64,000 bases of DNA, from contig CM033391.1 in the NCBI GenBank assembly GCA_019426215.1, forward strand, positions 15,302,708 to 15,366,707, in the 5' to 3' direction. Below, in pieces: positions 12,285 through 23,426 of this stretch. This DNA comes from Buddleja alternifolia. Lineage: Eukaryota > Streptophyta > Magnoliopsida > Lamiales > Scrophulariaceae. The notes beneath the pieces were generated by a model, which did not search any database, was not told where the DNA came from, and worked only from the letters and a program-made list of their open reading frames with translations. Positions within the stretch are counted from its first letter, which is position 1, and the number at the start of each line of letters is the position of its first letter. The translations under genes were made by a program, and so were the position numbers.

Positions 12285-13526
12285 ATGTTTCCACCATGGA
12301 AACCATAGAAACACTGAAAGTTTCCATGGAGACATTAAGAGTTTCCTAGAAAACAATGTAATTTCGAAACTAATTTCTTTTCTATAAGTTGAAAAAGGGA
12401 AACTTTTCGATGTTTTTGAGGAAAAGAAAAGAAACTTTGAACCATGGATACACATCCCCCCAAAACTTTTCGAAAATATGTACTCATAATGTCATTTTTT
12501 TGGTAAGAAAAAAGATTTAATAATCATAATATCAATTACCAAATTGAAGTACATATAACATAATGTTTGTAGCAGGGAATGAAGACGAAATTTCCAAGTG
12601 GAGACACAATCAATCACGCGTAATTTCCTTTCTTGAGTGAGAATCTTCCTTAACAACTCGGCGATTAGTTTTGGACAAATGCACGAGACTCGGCATTCCG
12701 ATGTGTTTTCCTCGGGAGTCAACGCGATTTTGCCTCAGATATATGCCAGCCGGCTTCCCCCCTACGGCGCGATTTGGCCCATAATTGACCGCCCCTCACT
12801 TTCATTTGTTTTCATTAAATTTCAATAATAATGAAAACAACTTGCACTGAAGTTAGTATTGTTTCAAGGAAAAAGACCAGTCCACTTACGGCGTTAGTTA
12901 CTTACCAGTCACGTTTTAACTATTTTTCTTTTAAACAAAACATTAATTATCGTAGTGAATTATCAACCTTATATGGTTAAAATGCCGCATGACAACCAAA
13001 TACACTATTTATATAAGACGATTTATTAAAATACTATATGTATATAGATATATCCATTTTTGCAATTGTATATAGAAAAATCATAGAGTAACATATAAAC
13101 AAGATTTTTTAATATAATTTAAAAGAATTTGAATACTATACATAAAAATAGATATTCATTACATTTTATTGACAAACATTTTAACGATAGAACAATGGTT
13201 TTTCATTTCTCAACATAAAATCAAATATTACAGCATCGATTACATTAATAAGCATATCCTTTTTCATCTATAGTCACACTGTGCCAAGAGACATTTGTTA
13301 GGGAAAATGAGTTGTTATTTCTCCTAATCCAAGTAAAAGAGCAATTTTGGAAAGATAGAGCTACAAACAAGTAATTTACAATTGCACTTTATAATTAAAT
13401 ATTTTTTGTGAATTTATTTTTGTTGTATAGATGCTTTTAGGGAGGATATTAATTAGTAACTTTTTAAAGAAAATTATATAGTTTCTGTATGCATTAACGA
13501 ACAAGTACTCCATGATTGTACATTAT
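12285..13526. other. Intergenic DNA without recognised gene
   Basis: Mostly AT-rich. A short segment at about 12600-12800 has higher GC and short open frames on both strands, but no recognisable motif. It could be an exon or gene-relic fragment; nothing more can be supported. Confidence 0.45.
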
Positions 13527-13535
13527 AAATACTAG

Positions 13536-14136
13536 GGAAAATTACTGAAATATCCCTAAAATTAACTTTTGTATCCCAAAAATTCATAAAAATATTTTTC
13601 AATCCAAAAAACTCATTCCACCAACTTTTCATTCCAAAACACCAAAACTTAGTATTAATAAATTTATAAACTTAATCGCCCTTAGCCTTCTAAATTAAAA
13701 ATTAATCAATTGTAATTTTATGTAGAAATTTATTTATTTAAAACTTTTATATTGATATTTGACACTAATTGATTTTAATCTTAAATTTTTAGATTTTTTA
13801 AATCTTTATGAAAAATTTAAAGATATATTTTTATATAATTACCATATTAAAGTTAAAATAAATTATATAAAAATGTTCAAAATATTTAATATTAAAAAAT
13901 AAAATTCATATTATACGATTTATCAATTTAAAAGAAAAAAAATCTTATAAAAAAGATCAATTAATCAATTTTTATCTTAATAAATGAAGGATAATTTAAT
14001 CCAAAATATTGTTAATCCTAACTTTTGGGTTTTTTGGAATGATCGTAAAATGAGTTTTTGAAATTGAAAAATATTTTCATAGATTTTTTGAATACAAAAA
14101 TTTAATTTATTTTAGAGGGGTTTTAGTAATATTTTC
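13536..14136. mobile_element. Mutator-like MITE, family M, copy 1
   Basis: Ends GGGAAAATTACT and the inverted GAAAATATTACT continue as matching terminal repeats for about 40 bases ('ctaaaat-aa-ttttgtat'). The flanks are a perfect nine-base duplication, TAAATACTA (13527-13535 and 14137-14145). Nine-base duplications with G-starting ends are characteristic of Mutator-like elements. Two further members of the same family lie at 21105 and 23427. No coding capacity. Confidence 0.85.
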
Positions 14137-14274
14137 TAAATACTATTGTGAAATTATGTTTTTTTTTTTTTTTTTTTGATCAGCAAATTATGTTTGTGTT
14201 GTATGGATGTATTTAAGGAGGATATTAGTTACGCTTATTTTGTAAGTGAATACACAATTCCAAAAAAAATATGC

Positions 14275-14410
14275 AACACAACGCGTCGTTAACTCGCCAA
14301 CAGCCGTTAACAGTAACACACCCCCATTCATCATCACAATAAATATTCAACACAACGCGTCGTTAACTCGCCAACAGCCGTTAACAGTAACACACCCCAT
14401 TCATCATCAC
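14275..14410 (+). repeat. 74-base tandem duplication upstream of the RING gene
   Basis: Two near-identical copies about 74 bases apart, each running from 'caacacaacgcgtcgtt' through the 'attcatcatcac' end. They sit 200-330 bases upstream of the RING start codon, so the duplication lies in its promoter region. Any regulatory effect is a guess. Confidence 0.85.
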
Positions 14411-14509
14411 GCGGCTTTACTTATCACACCCTATTTTGCTTCGATATTATGTTCTTAATTTTGGACATAACGTGTAAACTCTCTCTCTCTTTCTTCACAG
14501 CTCACACTT

Positions 14510-14545
14510 TCACATATACGTATATATAATGATTTATTTATATAC
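14510..14545 (+). promoter_or_regulatory. Possible TATA region of the RING gene
   Basis: A TATA-rich stretch ('tatacgtatatataatg') lies 60-95 bases upstream of the start codon, preceded by a CT-rich tract at 14480. The placement suits a short 5' UTR. The transcription start itself cannot be read from the sequence. Confidence 0.35.
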
Positions 14546-14605
14546 ACCCACTTACAATCAATAATCATTCCTATAACTCCAGACTTTTCTTCTTCTACTA
14601 TTTCC

Positions 14606-15667
14606 ATGGATCATCATCTCATTGAGGCTCCCGGGTCAACTCCGATGGCTTCACCTCGTACGCCGTCGTATTGGTGCTACCAGTGCACCAGAATCGTCAC
14701 CATGTCCTCTCAACACCACGAATACTCCGTCTGTCCACACTGCCACGGCGGTTTCATACAGCTGGTGGACCCCACTGATTTCTCTCCGGCGCCTCCTCCG
14801 CCGCGGTTCGATTCCTCCCGCGGTGATCTCAGCCGCCGCCGCCGCCGCAACGGCTCCTCGTTCAACCCACTCATAGTCCTCCGCAGCCCGTCGGAGTCCG
14901 ATTCTCCACCCGCCGCCGACCGGAGGAGCTACGAACTCTACTACGACGACGGATCTGGAACAGGTCTGCGTCCTCTACCTTCATCCATGTCGGAATCACT
15001 GCTCGGATCCGGATTCGAGCTGATGCTCGACCGCCTCTCGCAGATAGGGTTCAGCCTATGGTCCCCGCCGGAAAATCCACCGGCAAGCAAAAGCGCCGTC
15101 GCATCGCTACCGACAATACAAATACAATCCAGCCACGTGGACTCCGATTCGCACTGCGCCGTATGTACGGAGGCCTTTGCGCTTGGATCTGAAGCTCGCG
15201 AAATGCCCTGTAAGCACATATATCACTCAGATTGCATTTTTCCATGGCTCAATCTGCACAGCTCGTGCCCGGTCTGCCGGCATGAGCTGCCGAGCGATGA
15301 CCTGGACGGGGTTAATCGACCGGAGGCGGCGGTGGGGCTGACGATATGGAGGTTGCCTGGTGGTGGTTTTGCGGTGGGGAGGTTTGTGGGCGGAGGTGGT
15401 GGCGAGATGCCGGCGGTTTATTCGGAAATGGATGGGAGCTTGAGTTTAAACGGCGGCGTTTCGGGGGCGATCGAGTGGGGGCCGTGGATCAGGCGGCGGA
15501 GGGGTGGTGTTGTGCGGCGGTTTTTTGGTAATTTGGGTTCGATTTTTAGGAGGGTTCGACCCGGTTCTAGTGATGGGGCTCCGGTTAGGAGGAGTTTGAG
15601 CGTGTCGGGTTCTTCGGGTTTGAGTAGGTTTGGGTTGAGGAGGAATAGGAGTAGAGTGGATCAATAG
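14606..15667 (+). CDS. RING-H2 E3 ubiquitin ligase, RDUF1/RDUF2-like
   Basis: An intronless 353-residue protein. Residues 22-51 form an N-terminal zinc ribbon with Cys24-x2-Cys27 and Cys43-x2-Cys46. Residues 184-224 form a complete C3H2C3 RING-H2 finger (Cys184, Cys187, Cys202, His204, His207, Cys210, Cys221, Cys224) with the Trp214 that contacts E2 enzymes. After the RING, the block with WRLPGGGFAVGRF is typical of the DUF1117 region of Arabidopsis RDUF1 and RDUF2. Those proteins transfer ubiquitin to substrates and act in abscisic-acid and drought responses; that role is inferred from family only. The C-terminus is Arg- and Gly-rich. The ATG follows 'atttcc' and gives the family's N-terminal layout. 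GC content is much higher than the surroundings, as expected for a conserved gene. No breaks were seen, so it is probably functional. Confidence 0.92.
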   Translation: MDHHLIEAPGSTPMASPRTPSYWCYQCTRIVTMSSQHHEYSVCPHCHGGFIQLVDPTDFSPAPPPPRFDSSRGDLSRRRRRNGSSFNPLIVLRSPSESDSPPAADRRSYELYYDDGSGTGLRPLPSSMSESLLGSGFELMLDRLSQIGFSLWSPPENPPASKSAVASLPTIQIQSSHVDSDSHCAVCTEAFALGSEAREMPCKHIYHSDCIFPWLNLHSSCPVCRHELPSDDLDGVNRPEAAVGLTIWRLPGGGFAVGRFVGGGGGEMPAVYSEMDGSLSLNGGVSGAIEWGPWIRRRRGGVVRRFFGNLGSIFRRVRPGSSDGAPVRRSLSVSGSSGLSRFGLRRNRSRVDQ

Positions 15668-16842
15668 AATGGTCAAATTGGCCGGCCCTTTTGTTTAGTA
15701 TTTAATTCTTTTTAGGGTTGAATTGAATTTTGTTAGCGTATTGTTAAATGTAAAGTCAGTCAGGCTTATTGATTTCCAATGTAAAGCAAGAATGAAATGC
15801 TTGGATTTCTTTTTTATTTTTAATTGATGGGTAATCTCTTTAATCAATTCAAGGGGAATATTTTGAAAGGAAAACTCTACTTGCGAGTAGAAGGTAGAAG
15901 TTGTTTAACAGCCACAGAACCAATACAGTGTCTCATTTGAGGCAGTCTGAACTTTAGGGTTACATCCCTCTCGCTGCATCCACGGTTGTGGCTGCGGCCT
16001 TCCTGTCATTTTCTTGAAGCTCGTCTTCCTCTCATTCCTTCTTTAACACCACCTCACCAGAGAAAGAGATATGTTCTCCACCAATGCTCCACCTCTTTTC
16101 ACCAACCAGCTTCCATCTTACAAACATCCCTCCTATCTCAATGTCTCAACCATCATTTTGCTCCTTTTTACATCATTTGTGATCATTTTGCACTTTAATC
16201 ATTGTTTGTCCCTTACCTTACGACACAAAATATATGCAATTAACTGTAATATGTGGGATCAATTGGATCAAAAATTATGTAAATAAAGGTATAAAATGCA
16301 ATACCATAATGAACTTATCAAATGAGCAACACAAATATGATTTTCCATTAAATTTGCTATTTCAGTAATTGTAAAAATTAACAATCCGTTCTCCCTAATT
16401 ATTTATAATTTATTGTCTTTATTAATTTTAAAACTTTCAATTCCCTTAACAATAATTTTTCCTCTTATAAAATACTACACCATTGTCAATATAAATAGTC
16501 CCTGTTCAAAAAAGAAAGAGAAAATATTAGCAAGAGTAATTCACCGTGATTTTCATTGTTTAGAGTAGAAGTTGATAAATCTAATCTACTTCTTTTAAAA
16601 AATAATATAAGAAGTGAGGGTGGGTACAACTAACCCCAATTATTAATTAGTGCATACCGGAATGATGTGCGCAATTTCCCGCTAGCTACCAAGTTATGTT
16701 GACCTCAAGTGAAGATAATAAACCAGCAAAATATCTCACCTAAGAAGATGTTGGATTTTGATTATACATTTAATATAAGATCCATCTACTTGTCCTCTTA
16801 ATTAAGCCATAATAAGATTTTCTTGATCAGTAACAGAGTTAA
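15668..16842 (+). other. Spacer between RING gene and BIR1-like copy A
   Basis: Begins with the RING 3' UTR; its first 170 bases recur next to the RING relic at 22500. The last part, 16440-16842, is the upstream region of copy A. It recurs in pieces near 24985-25197, 28496-28647 and, inverted, 51418-51600. No other gene was seen. Confidence 0.6.
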
Positions 16843-17642
16843 ATGGATTTCTTGCCCTCTTTGGCATGGCTGCTGCTGCTTCTGTTTATGATCAAAGTCA
16901 TGTTTCCCATGCAGAGTGATGTTGATTGCGTAAGATCAATGAAAGAGTCATTGCAAGATCCCCTCGACAAACTAACGACATGGCAATTCAATGATATTCG
17001 TGCTGAGACTCAGTACGACAATTATATATGTTCATTTAACGGGGTTGAGTGCTGGAACAGTTCCGAAGGTAACAGGATCAAGGTAAACATCAAACTCAGA
17101 TAAGGGGCTTATTGGTGAATTTTCTCAAGGCATAGCCAACTGTTCATCTTTATTTAGTTTCGACTTTTCCAATAATCATCTTTATGAATCCATCCCTTCA
17201 CATATATCAAATACAATGGCATATGTTGCTAGTCTTGATCTTTCCTCCAACAATTTTTCAAGTCAAATTCCGGCTGGAATTGCAAATTGTTCATATCTCA
17301 ATGTTTTGAAACTGAATTAACAACCTTCTCACAGGCCGGATTCCTCAACAACTCGTAACACTCGTTCGTATGACGACTTTTACAGTTGCTAATAATCTTT
17401 TGTCTGGTCCTGTGCCGGCCTTTGCCTTTTCAATGTTTCCTCGTGATATTTATGCAAATAACGGAGGGCTCTGTGGTTATCCTTTAGACCCTTGTGAATC
17501 AGGAGGGAGAGATCCATTTGTAAGTGGGCTAATTGCTGGTTGGGCGGTCTTTTGTGCTTTGTTTTTTGTTGTTGGATGGTTTTGTAATCAAATTCATTCG
17601 GATGACCACTCCAAGACTTCCATCGCTTCCTTCGAGCAATAG
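16843..17642 (+). pseudogene. BIR1-like LRR receptor kinase, copy A ectodomain
   Basis: Opens with a hydrophobic signal peptide (residues 1-24) and a cap motif, then about four leucine-rich repeats (LDLSSNNFS, NCSYLNVLKL, VANNLLSGPVP), a paired CGYPLDPC cysteine cap, and a transmembrane helix in the last 35 residues. This order matches BAK1-interacting receptor-like kinases such as Arabidopsis BIR1, which sit in the plasma membrane and restrain co-receptor BAK1. Two single-base losses shift the frame, one after the Ile-Lys-Leu-Arg at about 17099 and one at about 17318. The open segments are 16843-17103 and 17370-17642, with the middle in another frame. Both lesions are also present in copy B. 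The exon end appears to have lost the GT donor seen in copy E. The kinase survives only as a tail at 19643. Confidence 0.85.
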
Positions 17643-17735
17643 AAATGACAATAAATTGCTAATACAATTTTCTTTTATTTAATTACATTCTTAATTCAAT
17701 TATGCTTCAAGAAAAAGTCGGGTTATAGGTAATAG

Positions 17736-18403
17736 GGATAATTACACTCACGTCCCCCTCAATAATGGGGTAATTACACAAACCTCTCCTAACTAATTAA
17801 TAATTAACAAAACCTCCCATCGACCCATTTTCGGGCAGATTTGCCTCCCCGAAAAGGTCAAATAACCTTTTTGCCCCTCCATTTTTTAGAATGAAAAAAT
17901 AAAAAATTATAAAAGTTACATGAACATTTTATTTTTACCCCAAAATCAAATGTTCATGTAAAATTTTTACTAAAGTTTTAACTTGTGTTAGTTTTTGTCT
18001 ATTTGTATGGTTACACGGAAGTTATTTATAATCTTCGTATCAAAATAATTTTTTGTCAGGATATTTTTTTCTTAAAAATTATTAATTGTTGCCTATTAAT
18101 TCATGTTTTTCAAGAATGTATAAACCCGATTTTTGAATTCACCATGTCACTTTCAGCGCCAATTTACATTATAAAACGTAGTTTGTTTGCGTATGAGATG
18201 ATAAATTACATCTATGACTTTACATGTTTATAATAATTGGCATGCGATTGAAAATTCGGCAAAACATTTACACGAATATTGATTTTGGAGCAAAGTGCTA
18301 CACATTTAAATTTTCTAGGGGCATAGTATCTTTTTTTAGTTTTGAGGGGGTTTAGTGCTAAAAGGTTAATTTTACAGGGGGTGAAGTGCATTTTGCCCTT
18401 TAT
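17736..18403. mobile_element. Probable Mutator-like MITE in copy A intron
   Basis: The start AGGGATAATTACACTCACGT and the inverted end AGGGCAAAATGCACTTCACC are related over about 25 bases, a pattern common to plant MULE-derived MITEs. The flanks ('ataggtaat' and 'ttatttaat') do not form a clean duplication. The first 175 bases also occur after copy B (29567-29740), with a different continuation. Confidence 0.45.
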
Positions 18404-18978
18404 TTAATTATATTTTTATTTCAACTAGTAAAGGACATGTGCGTTGCACGTGGTTCATACGAATTTAATAAAATAATTACAAAATTTAAATACTTGAATG
18501 AATAAAATTGAAATTTTCGAAGAACACTTCATAAATAAATTTAGTGTCTATATAATTATTAAAGTTGAAATGAGAAGTAGCATAAAATATAAATAAAAGT
18601 ATGTTTAATCTTATTTGAATATTTCATTAGTCATTCTCTTGTTTGATCTTGATGTACGTTGCAAACTTTCTTTTCACTTGACTTTATGGATTTCTTTTAG
18701 GAAAATTTCAATTTTTGTCCTCAGTTATACGCCGAATCCGATTTTGGTCCCTCAGTTACATCGCTCATCGAATTTAGTCCCTAAACTACCTCATTTTCAT
18801 CAAATGTGGTCCCTCTATCTAAATTTCAGTCAAATTAGTAACTGCTGGGGTTAATTGAAATGTCAAAAATTACACTTTGCACCCTAAAAGCACAAATTTT
18901 GATAATTTTCATCCCAAAAAAGAATGATTAATAAATTTCACCATTTTATCATAATTTTTCAAATTGAAGATAGAATTA
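18404..18978. other. Intergenic repeat debris
   Basis: Contains 'actagtaaaggacatgtgcg' at 18425, a phrase typical of decayed plant repeats, and a 'ggtccctcagtta'-type repetitive stretch at 18715-18840. No gene. Confidence 0.4.
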
Positions 18979-18981
18979 ACA

Positions 18982-19404
18982 CACTACAAAAATTATGACA
19001 TTAATGACAAAATGCCAAGTGACAATATAAAAGTTGTCACTAATTATAAATTTTTAGTGACAAGAATTTATGTTTTGTCACAACAATAGATTTTAATGAC
19101 AAGATTTGTGTAGAAGTTATTACTCTTGATAATTGGTGACAAGAAAATTGTTGTCACTATTGACAATTAGTGACATACTTTTTGTGACAACTTAGTGATA
19201 ACAATCAAAGTTGTCACTCTATTTGTGTTGTCACTATACATATGTCACTAATTGTCAATAGTGATAACTTCAAAAAAAACTCTTGTCACTATAAATCTTT
19301 ATTCTGACAAACCAAAAATTATTGTCACTCATTATGTATATATAATAACAATTTTAATATTGCCACTTGAAATTTTGCCATTAGTATTACATTTTTTTGT
19401 AGTG
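18982..19404. mobile_element. Non-autonomous CACTA element
   Basis: Starts CACTACAAAAA and ends with the inverse TTTTTTGTAGTG, flanked on both sides by the three-base duplication ACA. CACTA ends plus a three-base duplication identify the En/Spm superfamily. The 423-base interior has more than ten copies of TGTCACTA or its complement TAGTGACA, in both orientations. These resemble the subterminal transposase-binding repeats of CACTA elements, here filling the whole element. No transposase. Confidence 0.88.
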
Positions 19405-19642
19405 ACAATTCACCATTACTCTGTGATGTTTTTTGTCTCTTTTTAATAGTAATTTTGATCATATACACTTCCCAAACCCATTTTGACACTGTAAATAGAC
19501 TCTAGAAACTAAACAACAACAATATGAAGAATCATCAAAGATAAAATAAATAAAAAAAAATGAAAAAAGTAGAGAGGACTAAGAGAATATATATAGATCC
19601 AAAATACGATTTCAGAGATTGAGAGAGAGAGAGAGTGGAGGC

Positions 19643-20540
19643 AAATATGGTGGAAGTGTAACGAATGCAAATTGGTACAACAACAAGAAGAGATGACTCT
19701 GATACCTACCAATAATGAGATACAGTTTGCTCATTAGCACCAATGTTATGAAAACCGGACTGGACCGGCCGGTTAAAACTGGAACTGGCCATTAAACCCG
19801 TCTGGTTATGCAAAAAATTCGTTCAGGGCTGAAAACCGGTCAGAACCGGTCAAAACCAATTAAACCAGGCGGTTTTGAAAATAAATGAAATTCAACCTTT
19901 TAAAATCTAAAAATCTGATATTGACCCCTTTAAAATCTAAAAATCTGAAATTGACCCCCCTCAAATAAAGGAAATACATATTTTTTTTCTTCATATTTTC
20001 ACATATATATATATACGAAATACATATTTTTTTTCTTCTTCATATTTTCATATTTTATATATTTAATAGTATATTAATTATTATTTATTGCATAATTATG
20101 ACGTCACTGGTTCGACCCCGGTTGACTTGACGGTTGAAGCGGTGACCCGTGACCCGGTCACTTTTCCGATTCGCTGTCCGATCCGATTTCAGAACACTGA
20201 TTAGCACAGGATATCTATATCTATATATCCGTACTAATAATGCGTATTATGTTTTATGTTGAAAATAAGAGTTTAAGGTCCTAATTGTCTTACATTTGAG
20301 CATCGGGGTGAGGCTATATTGTTTTTGCGAAAAGGGAAAAAGAAGTCGACCGCAACTTTCAACTATTTTAATCCCTATGAAATTCCAGATCTAAATGTTT
20401 AGTTTGTTAAGTTTTAATTGAAAATCAATTTAAGTAATGAAGATGGTTGACATATATTGCAATATGGCGCTGGAGAAGTTGCTAATTGCCAGGAATTCTA
20501 CGCCATTGCCTTCATCATCATTCTTCGTGGTTCACCAGCT
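19643..20540 (+). pseudogene. BIR1-like copy A, kinase tail and 3' flank
   Basis: From 19643 to 19740 the sequence matches the last codons of the copy B kinase (around the Met-Val-Glu-Val-Tyr stretch near 36835) with several changes that spoil the frame. It then continues after an inserted hAT MITE (19741-20199) with the 3' flank of the same gene from 20208 to about 20540 ('cacaggatatct', 'ttttatgttgaaaataagagttta'). The rest of the kinase exon is missing. About 2 kb of intron remnants and other elements separate it from the copy A ectodomain. Confidence 0.8.
19741..20199. mobile_element. hAT-type MITE in copy A kinase tail
   Basis: Ends CAATGTTATGAAAA and the inverse CAGTGTTCTGAAAT form imperfect terminal repeats. 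The eight-base ATTAGCAC is duplicated exactly at 19733-19740 and 20200-20207. An eight-base duplication is the mark of hAT transposons. The interior is rich in 'accggtc'-type short palindromes. The site is empty in copy B ('tttgctaagtaacacagg'). Confidence 0.9.
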
Positions 20541-20593
20541 CGGATATGGTAAATTTTTTTGACTCAAAATGCATCTATTCTTAGTTAACTGAT

Positions 20594-21086
20594 TGTCACA
20601 GACTTAGCCTCAATACTAAAGTCTCGTGCGGCACTTAGCTTCGACCCGCCTCTTGCGTGACTCGTGCTAAGTCAGCCTCGCCCACTCGTGCTCGTGTGCT
20701 AAAGGGAATGTGGCAAAGATCTCAAGAAAGCTTAGAGAAAACTTATATGCTTGTATTGCTCACAACTTCTTGGATGATTACAAATGAAATGGCTACCACC
20801 TATTTATAGTGATCCACCTCCTCAATGGACGGTTGAGATCATCTTGATCCTACGGCTAATATTGTGCATCTAGATAATTCTTCTAGATATTTTACAAGAC
20901 TAATCTAGAGAATTTTACCAACTAACACTCCTACACAATTCTAGAGAATTCCTACCATTCTCTACACATCTAGATACATTCTAGATTATTCTATCCTCAA
21001 CTATATATACAAGGTTGTGTAACTCCATGGACTTTTTGGAGCCTCATTTGGTGGGAGGAGTTCTTGAAAACTCCCGGGGCGTGACA
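20594..21086 (-). mobile_element. Solo LTR, family S, copy 1
   Basis: On the minus strand it begins TGTCACGCCCCGGG and ends GTCTGTGACA, a six-base inverted end TGTCAC/GTGACA, and it is flanked by TGAT on both sides. A TATAAATAG box lies in the middle on the minus strand, as expected of an LTR promoter. A related copy in the other orientation is at 61697-62299. No interior is present, so it is a solo LTR or a very small TRIM-type element. Confidence 0.75.
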
Positions 21087-21104
21087 TGATGCACCATAAA
21101 AAAT

Positions 21105-21712
21105 GGAAAAATTACTAAAACCCCCTAAAATAAGTTCTAGTATCCAAAAAATCATGAAAATATTTTTCAAACCAAAAAACCCATTACAAAAAATTGTCAT
21201 CCAGAAACTCCAACATTTTTATGTTAATAAATTTATGGAGTTAATTGCCCTTAACCTATTAAATTAAAATTTAATCAATTGTAGTTTCGTGTAGAAATTT
21301 ATTTATTTAGAACTTTTATATTGATATTCGTACTAATTATTATTTTAATCTTAAGTTTACTGATCTTTTTAATCTTTTTACAAAATTTTAAAAAATATAT
21401 TTTTTAGATTACCATATTAAAATCAAAATTAAATTATATAACAATATTTAAAATATTTAATATTGAAAAATAAAATCCGTATTATACGATTTATCAATTT
21501 AATAAATTTAAAATAAAACAATTTCGATAGGAAAAAGACCATTGATCAATTCTTCACTTAATAAATGAAGGGTAATTTAGTCCAAAAAGTTGTTAATCCT
21601 AAATCATGGGTTTTTTGGAATGAAAAATTTGTAGAATGGGTTTTTGAGATTGAAAAATATTTTGATGGGTTAATTCGGTGCAATAATTTATTTTAGGGGG
21701 GTTTTAGTATTT
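21105..21712. mobile_element. Mutator-like MITE, family M, copy 2
   Basis: Starts GGAAAAATTACTAAAACCCC and ends 'ggggggttttagtattttc'. The interior runs parallel to copies 1 and 3 ('gggttttttggaatgaaaa', 'cttaataaatgaagggtaattt'). The flanking duplication is decayed (about 'ataaaaaat' versus 'tataaaata'), suggesting the oldest of the three. Confidence 0.8.
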
Positions 21713-21984
21713 TCGCTTATAAAATATTATATGAGGTAATTACATTAGGTATCCCTGAGGTATTGTCTAATTACAAAAAAATATCCCCCAATTCAATAAA
21801 TTACATCTAACATCTCCTAATTTCATTTTGTCCAACAACATGCACATTTTGTTAGGATTCCTGTACAACACCCTTAAAAAAGTTTGTAAACTTTCGAAAA
21901 TACCCTATTTTGGTGTTATTTGTAATGTTTTGTAAAGTATAGATGTGTAAATGTAAGTTTTTTAATTTACAAAATATTTTTAAA
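21713..21984. other. Short gene-free spacer
   Basis: AT-rich; begins 'gaggtaattacattaggtatccctgagg', a phrase typical of plant MULE-like repeats. No gene. Confidence 0.4.
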
Positions 21985-22055
21985 TAAGGTCAATGGATTC
22001 GAACCCATGACCTCAAATGTGGTTATGAGAGCCTTAACCACTTGAACAACCATAG
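21985..22055 (-). mobile_element. tRNA-derived SINE head
   Basis: On the minus strand, 'aagtggttaaggctc' resembles a polymerase III box A region and 'gggttcgaatcc' is a canonical box B, spaced about 30 bases apart. The segment is tRNA-like but lacks a convincing acceptor stem, so a SINE head or tRNA relic fits better than a working tRNA gene. Confidence 0.5.
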
Positions 22056-22104
22056 TTTTTATTATAAATTGCAGTGAAAAATTTATAAACATTTAGAGTC
22101 CTGA

Positions 22105-22270
22105 GCCAAATGCAGGCTGGTCCCAGGTCGGGCCACTAATGGGCTTGGGCCTAGCCCGGCCCGGGCCTGCTTTAACCAGACTTTCTGGGCTAGTCTCATT
22201 TTGTGGGCTGGGTCGGGGCCGGGCCGGGCCAAACTGTGATCCGGGCCTGCTTGGTTAGAGGTGAAAGGGG
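22105..22270. repeat. GC-rich repeat with GGCCCGGGCC motifs
   Basis: A short GC-rich island in AT-rich DNA, full of 'gggcc/ggccc' palindromes, with 'ccgggcctgctt' repeated at 22160 and 22240. It probably derives from a MITE; ends were not defined. Confidence 0.4.
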
Positions 22271-22360
22271 CACAAAAGTCATTTACATTTTAGTTTTTTA
22301 AATTCTTTTTGTGTTTTTTTCTTTTTAAATCATTTTGTTAGGGGCGTTTAACTCAATTTG

Positions 22361-22720
22361 GTAATTTGGTAATTTGGGTTTGATTTTTAGGAGGCTTCGA
22401 CCCAGTTCAAGTGATGGGGCTCCAATTAGAAGGAGTATGAGTGTTTCGGGTTCGGTTTATTCGGTTTTGAGTAGGTTTGTGTTGAGGAGGAATAATAGGA
22501 GTAGAGTGGATCTAATAGAATGGTCAAATTGGCCTTTTGTTTAGTAATTAATTCTTTTTAGGGTTGACTTGGATTTTGTTAGTGTATATTAAAGTCAGTC
22601 AGGCTTATTGATTTTCAATATAAATTCTTGGATTTTTTTTTATTTGATGGGTAATCTCTTTATTTGTTTGTTTCCTCGCAAAAATCTCTTTGTATTGTTG
22701 TTGAACGGCCACGGTACAAT
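22361..22720 (+). pseudogene. RING gene 3'-end relic
   Basis: Matches the last 140 coding bases of the intact RING gene (from 'gtaatttgggttcg' at 15528) and about 200 bases of its 3' UTR, with scattered substitutions and small insertions, among them an extra 'gtttattc' and an extra 'ata'. The zinc ribbon and RING finger are absent. The frame is broken, so it is a relic. It lies upstream of BIR1-like copy B as the intact gene lies upstream of copy A, so both genes moved as one block. Confidence 0.88.
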
Positions 22721-23426
22721 TAGGTATTAACATAGTGCATTTTAGGATGATTGCCCTAGATTTCCTTTTTTGTGCTGAACTTAAAACTTACTAATATAGA
22801 GCAATTAAGCCCATTTTAATAAAAACCAGATGCTCAAAGGAGACAAGCCTGCGGTGATTCAAACGATATCTACACATGAGATGAATTGTTTCAAGTTTCT
22901 GAATTTTCCTTTTAACGGAAATTGAACCAACCGTGGTAAATCTTTTGTGGCACAAGAAGTAATTGAAGAAGAAGATACAATGAGTTCGAGGTCCAAATGT
23001 ATAAGAGAAAGAACAAACATATTAACACGAGACATGGTTATAGAGAGATTTAATTTTGGAATGTGTCATTGATATAACATTTATGATATCACAAAGAAAT
23101 TTAGCGACCGAATGTCTCAAGAGAATTGATAAAGAGAAACGGTAATGGAATGGATCTAAAACCATTTCTACAAGTTAACAGTAGTAGGCCCTACTTTTTC
23201 TGAATACTACAATTAGTTAACAGATTAAAGGGTAACAACAAGCTACTGATAAGTGATTAAAGTGACTACAAATAAAATTTAACATTTTTAAGAATTGTAT
23301 ATAAAGAGAATTAGTTGAAACTCTTAATGAAGTAAGAAATTCGATATCTCTTGTTGCATGGAAAAACTTCACCTAAGTGGAGACAAAGGCTGGTACCGCT
23401 CTTAGTAAAAGTTGGAATAATTTTTA
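22721..23426. other. Gene-free spacer
   Basis: No gene or clear element; moderately AT-rich. Confidence 0.5.

Noticed and set aside
12637..12828. Possible small gene in a higher-GC patch
   Set aside because: 63 codons, no motif, no supporting splice or promoter features.
21985..22055. Functional tRNA gene
   Set aside because: Box B is good but the acceptor stem and anticodon arm do not pair convincingly; treated as a SINE or tRNA relic.
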